64,000 bases of DNA, from assembly GCF_001680005.1 (NCBI RefSeq), contig NC_033566.1, positions 1,860,001-1,924,000 of the forward strand, in the 5' to 3' direction. Position numbers and translations under genes: made by a program. The DNA comes from Plasmodium coatneyi (lineage: Eukaryota; Apicomplexa; Aconoidasida; Haemosporida; Plasmodiidae). Shown piece by piece: positions 35,740-47,774 of this stretch (positions are counted from its first letter, which is position 1; every line of letters starts with the position of its first letter). The notes under the pieces were generated by a model. It was not told the origin of the DNA. It made no database searches and worked only from the letters and a program-made list of their open reading frames with translations.

Positions 35740-37879
35740 TTATCTAATATATGGAACAGAATATATTGTAGAAGAGTCACCTATTGTTGAATCATACTCT
35801 GTTGTTGAACCTCTTATTATTGATGTGTCGTCGTCAAAGTCCCTTTCAACAGCTGTTGTTGTTGTTCTCTTTCTAATGTTGCTTACACTGCTGTTATTGT
35901 TCCTTCTTCCTCCAAATTGTGTACGTAACAAAGATGGTAAGGAAGTATACTAATATGAAGGATGGAAGGAGGAAGGAGGGGGGTGGAAAATATGTACATA
36001 TATAAACACATATATGTATGTGTATACATATATATGTTACATATATATATATACATAGTGGTAATAATTATTACCTTATATAGAAGGGCAGCAATTGCAG
36101 GTAATCCTACTACACCAAGTATAGAAGATACGACGGTAGTACTTGGGGTGGGGTTGGTGGTGGTCGTGGTCGTCTCCCCCATCAACTGTTCAGTGCAACT
36201 GACAGTGTGGTCGTCGTCCTCAGTTAGGTCACTAACCTTAGAAAGGGAGGAAGCGGAAAGAAGGAGGAGGTCCTCCTCCCCCCCTCCTTCCTTCTCCCTT
36301 TCTTCAGTCACTTCGTCACATTGCAATTTTGATATTCCTTCCCCTACACAGTATTGTTTATACATGCTATTATAATCGGTACAATAAGAGTCATTGTCTT
36401 TTCCACTTCCGTTACAGTATGCACTTACAGCAGTACATGCATTAGTAATGGCATCTAAGTGTTGTTTATACTTCTTATAACATTGCGGTTTTGTAGTGAA
36501 GGAACCGCCGAATTGTTCTTTCATCTTATCATGGTCAGTGAGGAATTCAAATAATGTTTTTTTATGCTCAAAAGAGACGTTATTTGTGGTTGTGATGGTT
36601 GTAGTAGTGGTACCTAAGTCCCGAAGTTCACATTTATGCTTAGGAAGAATGCCATTCAACTCCGTGTTAATTGTATTTATAACAGTCGAAGGTGAATTGC
36701 CTTCCTTCAACTTCTTAGATAATAGATGTTGCAACCAAAAATTGAAAAATTTGCAGAATGGGTCGCTGGGTTCCTTCTCCATCCCTATTTTTGTAGATAC
36801 GTAGCACAACGTTCTTGCAATTATATTAGCATATTTATCATCATCAAAATATTCCTTTAATGCAGTCGCTATTTTTTTTCTTGGGAAACAGGGATAAGTG
36901 CAATATTCAAGATTGCCCTTGAAACTTCTATAATACTGTGAATATGAAGGTAACACCTCCAAATGATTTTTCTATAAGTATGTGAGTGGAAGGGGTGTTG
37001 TGTGTAGTGGGAGGGGGGAGTTATATGTATATACATATATATATACATATACATATATATATATGTAGACATATACATATATACGTACATGTACATATGT
37101 ATGTGATGGTGTTTGTGGTGCTGTTTTTTTTTTTGTACCGTTAGTTGGATGGTGGAAGTTGATTCCTCTTCCCCAGACGCTGTAGTACATGTTAGTTTTG
37201 GTAGTTCTTCCTCATACTTTGTTCCTCCCTTCTTATATTGCTTATCAAATTCGTCACAATATGCTCCAGTGAGATGACTACAGATTCCCTTCACTTTTGC
37301 ATATGCTGACTTAGCTGCTTCGGAAGGGACCTCACATTGGTTATTATTACAATATTTGTGACATTCTCCTTTCCCTTCTTTGTCATCTTTCAGTTTGTTG
37401 TAGTCATATTCATAATCATGTAGTATTTTACTATTTTGGAAGAGGTCATCAGTAATATGAGGGTGCACAAGAGTACAGTGGTTCTTGCAACTGTTCCAGA
37501 AATGGGTACTCCTCTGATGTTTATAAATTGCGTTCATAACAGTCTGAAATATGGCGTCCGTCTTCACTTTTCCCGTCTCCTTAATTTTAGTACCCAACCA
37601 ATAATATAGAAATTTACAACGATCATAATAAGATGGGTCCCCACTGCCACTCCCTCCCGCGCATGCATAAGAACAATTTTGTACAATTTTATTGGTTAAA
37701 TCTTCATTATAAGCATGGATCACTTCTAATGCGCCCTTCACAGTATTCCTTAATTCTGGCTGACATGACATCGCTCCCCCACCTTCTCTACTGACCGCTT
37801 GGGAACAGGTCTTCTTATCAGCCTCTTTATACCTTTTTTGTGAAGGTAATTCTTCCATAACGTCGCCCCCTGGAGTCAT
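35740..37879 (-). CDS. KIR: KIR variant protein E, two ectodomains
   Basis: Exons 37879-37139, 36971-36075 and 35949-35740; 1848 bases, about 615 aa, phase 0. The first exon starts directly with ATG (MTPGGDVMEELPSQKRY), so the usual tiny start exon appears fused. It encodes one complete KIR ectodomain (CKFLYYWLGTKI) without TM, ending in IQLT before GTACAA. The second exon begins KNHLEVLPSYSQYYRSF and encodes a second ectodomain (CKFFNFWLQHLL), a Thr-rich hinge and the TM VVGLPAIAALLYK. The tail begins YTSLPSLLRTQFGG and ends IYSVPYIR*, the third tail type. Two-domain KIRs fit the larger size classes known for this family. The open frame runs on into both introns, so other splice choices are conceivable. 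Confidence 0.9.
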
Positions 37880-39092
37880 TGTTCATGTATACATTTGTTG
37901 TGTATATGTGGAATGTGAATTTTATATATGTTAGGAAGGTTGTGGTGTGTGCTGTTTCTGCTTCTTCCTATGCATTTAGAATAAGAGTCATTGTGTATAT
38001 AAGTGTACACAAGTGTATGCAAAAATTTTTGCCCACTTTATGATTGTAAGTGTATGGAATGTGGATGTGGAATTTTTATATATGTTATATAAAAAGTTGT
38101 TGTGTTGTGCTGTGCGTTCTTCCTTTATATATATGTATTCATACATTCAATATAAAAAGGGTGAAGGAAGGAGTGTATGTGTAAAATTTTCTATTTTTTT
38201 TTTTTTTTTTAATAGGAACTTTTAGCATGTACATTATGGATTTTGCTGCTTTTAATTGTTATTATTTCTTAAAAGGAGAGAGAGATGATGTTCGTTAGAA
38301 ATTGTGCAAAATTCCTCACATAATACACGTATAGTGTTTAGTTCATGTACAAGCATATATGTACATCTGTGCAGACAGGGAGAGGGAACATATTCCTCCT
38401 CCCCCATCCTTTTTCGAATGTGTGTACATTTATTTATTCACATAGTTTACTATTCACATATATTTTCAATATTCACATATATTTACATATTCACATATAT
38501 TTACATATTCACATATATTTACATATTCACATATATTTACATATTCACATAGTTTACTATTCACATATATATTTACACTATTCACATATATTTATACACT
38601 ATTCACATATATTTATACACTATTCACATATGTATTAGTTCATTGTGGAAGTAGCTCAACCCATTTTTTTTTCTTTTTTTTTTTTTGATCGTTGGTTAAT
38701 AATAATAATTTTTTTGTATTTTTTCTTCTCTTTTTTGTATTGCATAAAAGTGTTTACATTGTTCATGTGTGGTCAATAAAAGCGGAAAAGAAAAGAAATT
38801 TTTCTTACTTTATTTTGACTTGTTTGGTCAACTTCTTTTTAATTCTATTCATTTGTTTGCAAACTTTTTTTTTTACTGAAAATTCAAAGTGCTTCTTTCA
38901 ATTTTTACTTAAGTCTTTACCCTTATAAGTTTTTTCTTTCCTTTTTTTTTTAAATATATTTATGTGCACATGTGTACAAAAAATTTTCTTCTTCCTTCTT
39001 TCGGCACATTCCATACCCCCCCAAAAGTGGTTCTTTGTTGTTCCTTAGGTATAAATCATTACAGTTGCTGAGGTTGGGCATTCATTCAATGT
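37880..39092. repeat. KIR E / KIR F spacer with 18 bp repeat and lone SICAvar 3' element
   Basis: 37880-38450 is AT-rich DNA upstream of KIR E. 38458-38635 is a tandem array of TTCACATATATTTACATA (18 bp), varying toward the 3' end to TTCACATATATTTATACACTA. At 38762-38835 the SICAvar 3' element (GTTCATGTGTGGTCAATAAA, then TATTTTGACTTGTTTGGTCA) is present without any SICAvar coding sequence upstream, a probable relic of a lost gene. The KIR F stop follows at 39093. Confidence 0.65.
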
Positions 39093-40711
39093 TCACATAC
39101 TGTGATAAGCTATATTTCTCGACTGCTGTTGTCTATTATTACTTTGCCGTTTGGGTAGTCTTCTATATACGGTAGAATCATCCGTCGAATCTGAAGTGGA
39201 GGAATAATCGTCCGTTGTTGCAGAACCTATTGTTGAACTGTCTGCTGTTGTTAATGTGTCATCGTCAAAGTTGGGTCCGGTTGATCTCCCTCTCCTTCCT
39301 CTTCTGTTCCCTCCTCCTAATTTGTTATGTAGCCAGGAGGGTAGAAGATTATACTGAAAGAAAAGAAAGAAAGGAAGGAAGGTTGAAAATGCACGTAACA
39401 CAAATATAACATACATATACAGCACACAGCATATCCCCCTCCTCTTTCCTTCCTTTCTTTTTTGTGTTTACTTTTTACATATAAGAAAAGAATATTCAAA
39501 AGTAAGAACATTTATATTTCTACTCTTTTTGTACTTCTATTGCACTTATACGTCAAATTATACATTTGTACTATTCGAATTGTTATTTTGTACTTACCTT
39601 ATATAATAAGAAGGATATGGTCGCAACTGCAGCTGTGGCCAGGGTACCAGATATGGTTGCCGCGGTAGGGGTGGAGGTTGTACCTAAGGAGGATAAAGGA
39701 ACTTCTGCAGGTACGGGACCGAGTTCTGTTTCAGAGGTGGAATATAATGAAGGAACTGCTGCAGACAGCTGTTGAAAGCAACTAGTCAGATCGGTTCCGT
39801 GCTCGTTCTCCTCGTCCGACTCAAGAACTATTCCGTTTATTCCCTCACAATTCAAGTCTTCCGGTTTGGGAATTTTTCCCTTACCACCACTACCATTATC
39901 ATTGCCTTTGAACTGATACCAGAATTTTCCAAAGTACGTATCTTTACTACCTGACCAACTTGCTGCTATTGGTCCATAAGCACGGTCAGCTTCGTCCAGG
40001 TAATTGTTATATTCCTTGCAGCAAGATCCGCTAAACTTAGAATCTTTCAGTGCCCTCCATATGGTTTGGTAGTCCTGGAGATAATCAAATAGTTTTTTTC
40101 TCTGTTTGAAATCACTGAATCCAACATCAGCGTGCATAGCGTTGTAACTACATTGATTGTTGGAGCCCGTCAATTTATTGTAGAATTCCGGCATAATAGT
40201 CTTAAATGTAGAAGGTTTACTTAAAATCTTAATTAATATATCTCCTAACCAAAAATAAAAGTAATCACAAATTTTCGTACATAGCGCTTTGCTCTTTGTA
40301 TTTAACTTAGATATGTAACACAAGGCTCTGCTAATTTCTTGCAGGTGACTTGTAGCAGGTGCACTGCTTTTTAATTTATTTTCCAAAATGCGTCCTACTT
40401 CCTCTTCCCAAGAGGTGCTACCCTCACATCCATTTTTACCACTCTTGAAATGTGAGTATATTTTTTTGGAAGGTAATGCATCCAGACTGCAGTCCTACAG
40501 AAAAGTTATGGACGAAATATAAATGTATGTATTTTTATATATATATTTTTTTTGCATTTTATTGTGTGTTATGCACATAGAGTAATATTATATGTACATA
40601 CATACATGCATGCATGGCACTAATGTATGCATGCTAATATGTGCTAATGTACATTCATTTTTTTGCACCAATTGGAAATAAATGAAAGGGGGGGGTTATT
40701 ACTTTTGTCAT
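39093..40711 (-). CDS. KIR: KIR variant protein F
   Basis: Exons 40711-40703 (MTK, donor GTAATA), 40494-39598 and 39353-39093; about 388 aa, phase 0. The start exon is the same as that of KIR A. The ectodomain begins DCSLDALPSKKIYSHFKSG, contains CDYFYFWLGDILI and the FKQRKKLFDYLQDY region, and has an acidic ESDEENEHGTDL stretch also present in KIR H. The TM ends ATISFLLYK. The tail begins YNLLPSWLHNKLGGG and ends NIAYHSM*. Ectodomain exon length (897 bp) equals the second domain exon of KIR E. Confidence 0.95.
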
Positions 40712-42487
40712 TGTTCCTTATATACATTTGTTCATATGTGTATAATCTTCTTTGTTGTATATATGTAATGTGCATTTATATTATAAAATGTTTTCATGTG
40801 TTTAGAATAGGAGCGTGTAGGTATAGAAAGTTTACACATTCTAGAATGATTATGCATGAGTATATATATAATATTTTTTCTGCTAAAATAGTACACATTG
40901 TTCATTTTTCTCAAACAACGACAATACACGTTATACACAAATGTGCATCAAAATTACTATATGCAAATAATGAAGGCAGCAATATAGGAACAAATGAACT
41001 ATAATACCAAAATTAGGGAAGGGAGCAGAAGAGGTACATTTTCCAAGCGTACACATTATATTATTAAATTATACGGTGATAACTTTGAACCTTATTTCAT
41101 TATTTATACGATCCAACTATTACGTATGTAGAGGAGTGGAATCGTTATTCTCAAGGAGTTCAGCATGTACTATTAATTTACTTTTTTTACTGTTATTTGA
41201 GAAGTGTTTATTTAAAAAATTGATCGCACATACATGTAGCGTAGTTCATTTATATTGAGCATTTTTTCCCCCTTAATTGTGTGCCATGGTTTATGTGGAC
41301 ATTCTTTTGTGTACATATTTTTTCTTCTAAGTAATACATTTTTTTTTTTTTTTTTTGAGGAATTGTTTTTTTTTTTTTTACTTATACATACAATTAACAC
41401 ATATGATAAGTATGGGAAGAATTTTTTTTTTTTCGCTTCTTATGACTTAGTAATAGTACTTCCATATTTTTCACATCCAACGTCCCACATCATCCCACTC
41501 CCCTTCCACGTGTTCATCGTGTTAGTAAATATGTATGATCATAAATAATACATAGAGAATGAGTGTACAGTTCAAGCTGCTCCTTGTATGTATACCTCCG
41601 TCCTTCTTTTTTAACAATGTGTGAACTACTCAATTAAAATATAAGAAATATATAACGTGGGAAGGAGTAAATAGAGTAGCATTCATAATATGATCAGGCA
41701 ATATATACCATGTTATAATTGTACTATTTAAAAATTATTCTCACTTATATTGAACAATAATTATAATACCGTACAGAATATTATATATGTAGAAGCACAC
41801 AATTCTTATATATGTAATATGAAGTTTACTATATAGTCCATGCCCAGTAACGGTACACCCAGTGGTAGTCCACATATACAATACGTTTCCCCACCCCTCC
41901 TTCCAATTATGAATTATAGGCTAATATATTATAAAAGTGCAATAACCCTCCCCCTTTAGGCTTAAGGCAAATTATGCGTGGAGTGCCATTATAGTTGTCC
42001 CTTCTATATATACGTTTTAGAAAGCGTCCCTTCTGAATACTGCATACACTTGTATACCGCAAAAAAAAATATGCATAAACACATTTATGAACAGCTATCC
42101 ATACATTTAAGAACAGAATAGTGGTCAAAAATTAATGTTCCTATTGTTTTATGATTGAACTCGGCCTCCATATGAACTATAGAACACCGTATCAGCCTAC
42201 ACTGCTGTACCGGAAGGAGCACTCCTATGCACCTGGAACAGCCTGATTAGCAGTTGTTGGAGTTGTAGTAATTGTTGAAGTTGTAGCAGTTTGTGATAAA
42301 GCAGTTATGTGGTTAGTATTTTTATGCATATATGTAATATTTTCTCTCTTCTTTCCTTTATTTCTGTATAACCCCGTGGGGAATGTACACAGGAGCATTA
42401 TAACTTCATGAACTTGCAGAAACCACCGGTAAACCTTATATTTAGCGGTCCATGCGACGATGTTTACATACTACATACGATGGTGTA
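40712..42487. other. KIR F upstream region and spacer
   Basis: No intact gene. 40712-41280 resembles DNA upstream of other KIRs; for example TTGATCGCACATACATGTAG at about 41219, followed by GTTCATTTATATTGAGCATT, matches 53188-53240. PolyT tracts lie at 41339-41380. At about 42225-42310 the minus strand could encode Gln-Thr-Ala-Thr-Thr-Ser-Thr-Ile-Thr-Thr-Thr-Pro, hinge-like, but no exon signals surround it. 42455-42487 belongs to the 3' end of KIR G. Confidence 0.45.
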
Positions 42488-42952
42488 TTACATATGATAA
42501 TAAGCTATATTTCTATTATGCCCACTTCTATTGTTGTTGTTGTTTTCTCTGCTGCTCCTTCCTACACGTGCTGGCTGTGATGGTGGTGGTGATCGTGATC
42601 GTCGTGCCAATCGTCCATTATATATAGTAGAATTATCTTCTGTTGAGTCGAATGTGGAGTCACCTAATGTGGAACCTCCTATTGTTGAAGTATCAAAGTC
42701 GCCTTCAATTGTTGTTGTTCTTTTTTTTCTTTTATTTGTACCTCTAAATTTGTTATTGATCCAGGGAGGTAGGAGATTATACTGAATGAAGAAGAAAGAG
42801 TAGAAATATGTACATATGTATATACATAAATATATATATGAACATGTATATATATACATATGTGTATATAAACATATATATATGTAGAATGTGTATGCAA
42901 ACATATACATATATAGGAAATTATATATATATGTAGACATATGTATATATAT

Positions 42953-42984
<32 letters not shown>

Positions 42985-43834
42985 CATATATACATATATG
43001 TGTATATATAGCTCTATTATAATTATTACTCACTTTGTAAAGGAAGAAGGTGACAGCTGCGGGTAGACCGACTGCAGCCAAAGTCGAAACTGTACCAACT
43101 GCGGTGGTGTCCATCCCAGAAGAGGCCACAGGTGCAAGGGCACTTGTATGCTGATAACCAGTACTACCAGGACCAGAAGAACCTGGGTTTCCCTGGCATC
43201 TTAATTTTTGACGTTTACCTTTCTCACAGTAATTGTTACTTTGTCCATCATTGTTCTCATTTTGCCCTCTAAACCAAGTACAAAATTGATCATCCTTATG
43301 TAGCCCTCCTTTTGCTTTGCAATCATTTTCCACAATACGGCATGCTGCTTTAATTTTTTCTATATAACCTGTGCACTCAGTAATGCATCGTGCCTCAAGG
43401 GTTGGTAGTAGTGATTGTAACTTATTATAATCGTGGTAATAGTCGAAGACAAGTTTTCTTTGGTCGAAGAGGTCTTTGCTAATATCATTATTGTATTTAT
43501 TCTCTCATTCCTGTGTAACAACCCATGTCCCCAGTGCAGTGTAAATTGTTTTCATAATGTCCGAAAATGAATTCTTGTCGATTTCTGTGAGCACGAGTTC
43601 TCCAAGCCAGTAATATAAGAAATCACACTTCTCATTGCTGAATTTATGGGTTCCATGCACTGTAGACAAGCAGCAGGAGGCATTTATAATTATATCTACA
43701 TGGTTCTGAAGCTTAGAATTTCCTTTCAACGTTGTTCTTACTCCATCCTCCGAATTACATTTACTGCTACATGAACCCACATTAAACCTGTTATAATATT
43801 CAGTATTAGAAGGTAAATCCTTAAAGCATGGTTC
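42488..43834 (-). pseudogene. KIR: KIR variant gene G with premature stop in the ectodomain
   Basis: Ectodomain exon 43834-43034 and tail exon 42781-42488. The ectodomain starts EPCFKDLPSNTEYYNRFN and has CDFLYYWLGELVL. It is interrupted by an in-frame TGA at 43507-43505 and then continues in the same frame with DLFDQRKLVFDYYHDY through the Cys-rich part and TM AAVTFFLYK. The tail begins YNLLPPWINNKF and ends NIAYYHM*. No start exon with correct phase is seen: at 44000 there is ATGACAAGTGATGAG, resembling the MTK exon of KIR A but with its donor altered. Apart from the stop and start exon, the frame is intact over 267 codons, so this is a young pseudogene, a readthrough gene or a sequence error. 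Confidence 0.8.
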
Positions 43835-44938
43835 CTATAAATGTAATTAGTGCAATATATATATATATATGTGTGCATAAGCCCTTTGCCAATTTAATAT
43901 ATTTTATATGTGACTGTACATGTATTCTACATTCCATATTTATGCATTTAGAATGGGGAAGAGAACGAATCTCCTCGGGCTCCTTCTCATCACTTGTCAT
44001 TTTTTATGTGTGTACATTATCCTATCTACTGTAAATTTATATTAGAAATGGCCGTTCCTTATTTATCCATATAGCATTTCTACTTTTGTATTTTTTGCAT
44101 ATTTCGGAAAGTGATTATTCAGGTATATGTACTGAACTTGTGATTCTTTCAATAATATACACATTATATTATCGGAAGGGTAATAATATATTATATGTGC
44201 TAAATCGCCTTGGGTATAAAAAGTTATGGCTACAATTGGAAAATAATGTGTTCATATAGTATAAGATAGAAGAGAGGATGGGAACGATAATTTAAAATCC
44301 TTGCATATATACATTTTTCATGTGCACTATTATATTATTGGGATTGTGTGCGCACATGATTATTCAGCAAATTACATTATTTTATTACTTATTTTTATGC
44401 AATTCTTATGCAGTTCTTATGCCTATAAAAACGTAATTTCCCCCCCTTTTTTTTTTTTAAATATATAAATTCTTTTATAAATTTCTAATTCATATTTCGT
44501 ATATATAATTATTTGGAAGGGATTAATTAAAAATTTTGTAAACATACATATTGTATAGTACAGTACATACATGCACATATTGCATAGAACACATTCTCTC
44601 TTCCCCTTTTCCCTGAATGTGCGTATATATATTATATTATGCATATACCATTATTTGAGCATTTTACACTCCTTCTCTTCCTTCTCCATTCAAAAAAGTG
44701 CGCTTTCCCTCCTTCATCTAGATGAATGATCACCTAGGTGGATGATGGATGATCATCTGATACGATGGTGGATGATCATCCGGTAGGTGGGTGATGGTGA
44801 TCATCTTCATAGATGAATGAACACAACATCATCTTCTTAGATGAATCAACAACAACAACATCTTCTTCCAGATGAATGAACATCTTCTCAGATGATAACG
44901 AACATCTTCAGATGAATGAACAACTAGATGATGAATGT
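43835..44938. other. KIR G upstream DNA and KIR I 3' flank with TTCATCTAGATGAA repeats
   Basis: No gene. 43835-44660 is AT-rich KIR-type upstream sequence. 44715-44938, directly after the KIR I stop (read on the minus strand), is a cluster of ATCATC/GATGAT and AGATGAATGAACA motifs, including the palindrome TTCATCTAGATGA at about 44938. It resembles the 3' flank of KIR B. Confidence 0.55.
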
Positions 44939-47412
44939 TCATCTAGATGATGCTGTAGTAGTAGTATATGGAATAGAATATTCTGACGAATTAGTTGTAA
45001 AATCTTCTGTTGCGGTGGAATATGTTTCCCTTGAAGCTTCTGTGAATGTGTTCGAATTTCGACTGGTGGCAGCTGTTCTTTTTTTTCTTCTATTTCCTCC
45101 TCTATTATTATTGTTATTTCTGCTCTTACCTCCAAAGAGGGCGTTACTTATCAAAGAAGGTAAGGAAGTATACTAAAAAAAAAAAAAAAAAAAAGAAAGG
45201 GGTGTTATGATTGTTAGGTGTTAGGTGGGTTGTTAGGTCGTTGGTGCTTGGTGTTTTATTATGGTGATGTTAGTGTACTTACTTTATATAATAAGGAAGC
45301 AATTAATGGAACAGCCACTGCTACGGCAGCTCCAGAAGAGATGGTTGCAGTGGTAGGAAAAGTGCTTCCGGGGGAGGTGCTGCCCACTGTAGGGAGCACC
45401 ACCGTTTCGGACTGTAGGAGCCCATGCGAAGCTAATGCCGGTGTAGTCGGCGGTGCTGATGCTGGAGCGGGTGCTCTGATCCCACCACTAGAGGAGGAAC
45501 CTCCTCCTCCCCTGTCACCTGCTAGACCAGTTGGACCTATTGGAACTCTTTCACCGGATGGACCTGATTCACTTGCTGGTCCTACTGGACCGTATGGACC
45601 CCGTGGACCTGGTCCAATTTCTGAAGGTGCACTTTGGAGAGTTACTCCTTCCCTTGGGGGACTACCGCTCCTTGGACTTCCTAACTGGGGTACCGCAGAT
45701 GCTGAAGTGCACTCCTGTTTTAACTGTCCCGGTTTCTTATATTCCCCGTCCTTCTGAGAGTTCTTGAATACTTCACAATATGGATCACCGTGAGTGGTTC
45801 CACAATTTGAAGTTAAGTCCGTATATGCTGTTGAAGCTTCGTTGTATGATGAATCACATTTCCTGCCGCTACAATATTTACTACACTCCTCGCTATCAGT
45901 TTGTAGCTTACTGTAGTCATAGTACCAATCAAATACCTTCTTAGCCTTTTCGAACTTCACTTTGTTAATACCTTTGTATAAATTGGTGCATTTATTTGTG
46001 CAATTACTCCAGAACTTGGCATCCTGCAGTTTCTGGTAAACTTCACTCATGGCCCCTGAGAACTGCGAATTCTCAGACACCTTCCCTATTATTCTATCAC
46101 CCATCCAAAAATATAAAAATTTACAAGGATCAAAGTGGGGTGACTTGGTCGTGTCCACGCGTACATTACATGCGTAATCGCAGTTTCTTACAATTTTAGT
46201 GGCTAGGTTCTTATCATTCTTCCACCTTTCTAGTACTCCTTCTACTTTTCCTTTTAAATCTTGATTACAGTACTGTTCCCCCCCACGGACTCCTTCTGTA
46301 CAATGATTTCTTCTATCGAAATCATTGTACTGCACTTTTGAGGGTAATGGAGGTGAACCGCCTGCCTTTTCCTAAAAAAGAATATATAGAATTGGTAAAA
46401 GGAAGGGAAGGAAGAGTGAAGCATGTATAAATATTATCATTCCTATATGTACATTGCCCCTATGTCATTGCAATACACTATGTGTACATATATGAAATTG
46501 CATTTATAATATTTATTTATTTTAAGCAGGAAGAACAAACCTGTGCTGGTGATGATGCTGATAATACAGGTTCGGGGGATCGTACTGCTGCTGCCGCTGA
46601 TTTGGCAGCAGCATTACAGTCTAATTTTCGGGGTTCGTTATATTCATCCTTCTTACTTTTTTCCCTATCAAATACTGTGCAATATGATTCTCCGCCCTCG
46701 TTTTTGCAAGTTGAAGTTAACTCAGAATATGCTATTACAGCTGCGTCGTAGGCGCTAGTACAAGTTCCATTTTTACTCCAATAATTGTGACACTCCTCGC
46801 TGCTTTGTATTTTTTTATAATTATAGTACCAATCGAATACCTTCTTAGCCTTCTCGAACCTGTCTTTACTAATACCATTGTATATATTATTACACTTACA
46901 TTTAGGATCGAATTTCTGCAGCTTATCATAAATTGCCCTCATAATCGCCCGAAAGTTGGAAACATTAAATTTCCCGTTTATTTTAGTTCCTAACCAATAA
47001 TAAAAAAAGGCATAACGATCATTATCGGAGAGATCCTCTAACCCTCCCCTTCCATCGTTACATGCAGAACAGTAGTTTCTTGCAACTGTAGGAGCCAAAT
47101 CCCACTTTCTCACTTGGTAAGACCATAATGATGTTTCCAGTTGTTCTTCCAGTTCAGTAGGGTTCTTCTGTTTTCCCTCCCCTTGGAACATACACCTTTT
47201 TCCTACTCCTTTGTTTAACGCATCGTATATTTTTTGTGAAGGTAACTCATTTGTACCTGCTCCCGCCTAAATGTGTAGAATTGAAATATGTGTGCGTATA
47301 CATGTCCATACATGTACCTCCTATTATTATATGATATACATGCAGAACATTATATATTTACATACTGCTCTATATATTCTTGGTAGGGAATGCATTGTGT
47401 TATTCTTACCAT
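44939..47412 (-). CDS. KIR: KIR variant protein I, two ectodomains and collagen-like hinge
   Basis: Exons: candidate 3-base start exon 47412-47410 (ATG before GTAAGA), 47266-46541, 46371-45283 and 45172-44939; about 683 aa, phase 0. Domain 1 starts AGAGTNELPSQKIYDAL, has YAFFYYWLGTKI and lacks a TM. Domain 2 starts EKAGGSPPLPSKVQYNDFD and has CKFLYFWMGDRI. The two share FEKAKKVFDWYY and following Cys positions, an internal duplication. The hinge of domain 2 contains a Gly-X-Y stretch (GPRGPYGPVGPA, GPSGER, GPTGLAGDR; 45510-45612), then Gly/Ser/Pro/Ala-rich sequence and TM VAVPLIASLLYK. The tail begins YTSLPSLISNALFGG and ends SIPYTTTTASSR*. The start exon is the least certain part. Confidence 0.88.
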
Positions 47413-47742
47413 GGTTCGTATGTAATTCCTTTGTATACAATGATTTTTTGTATTAAAAATGTACGCTGTTTCTTCCTATATATTTTTATATATATAATGA
47501 ATAATTCATGATAATCATGCATATTCCATACCACTGTTACACATAAGTAAATACTATGTTCTTCCTCCTTTAGTTGAATGCGCGCGCATATTTTCATGCT
47601 GGACCAAAAAAAAAATGTATCAACATATATATTTTTATGCTTAATTGTTTTTTTTTTTATAAAAAAAATTATCAAATAATTTCTAACAAGCATTTTGTAA
47701 TACATATATATATACATATATATGTATGTATGCATATGTATG

Positions 47743-47774
<32 letters not shown>

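Noticed and set aside
42782..43033. Open frame running through KIR G intron 2 with Tyr/Ile repeats
   Set aside because: It is a translation of a TATATA microsatellite. A GTGAGT donor and a TTCATTCAG acceptor match those of other KIRs.
43505..43507. TGA in KIR G as a selenocysteine codon
   Set aside because: The paralogue KIR H has TAA at nearly the same position and intact KIRs have no Cys or Sec there; no selenocysteine insertion structure was recognised.
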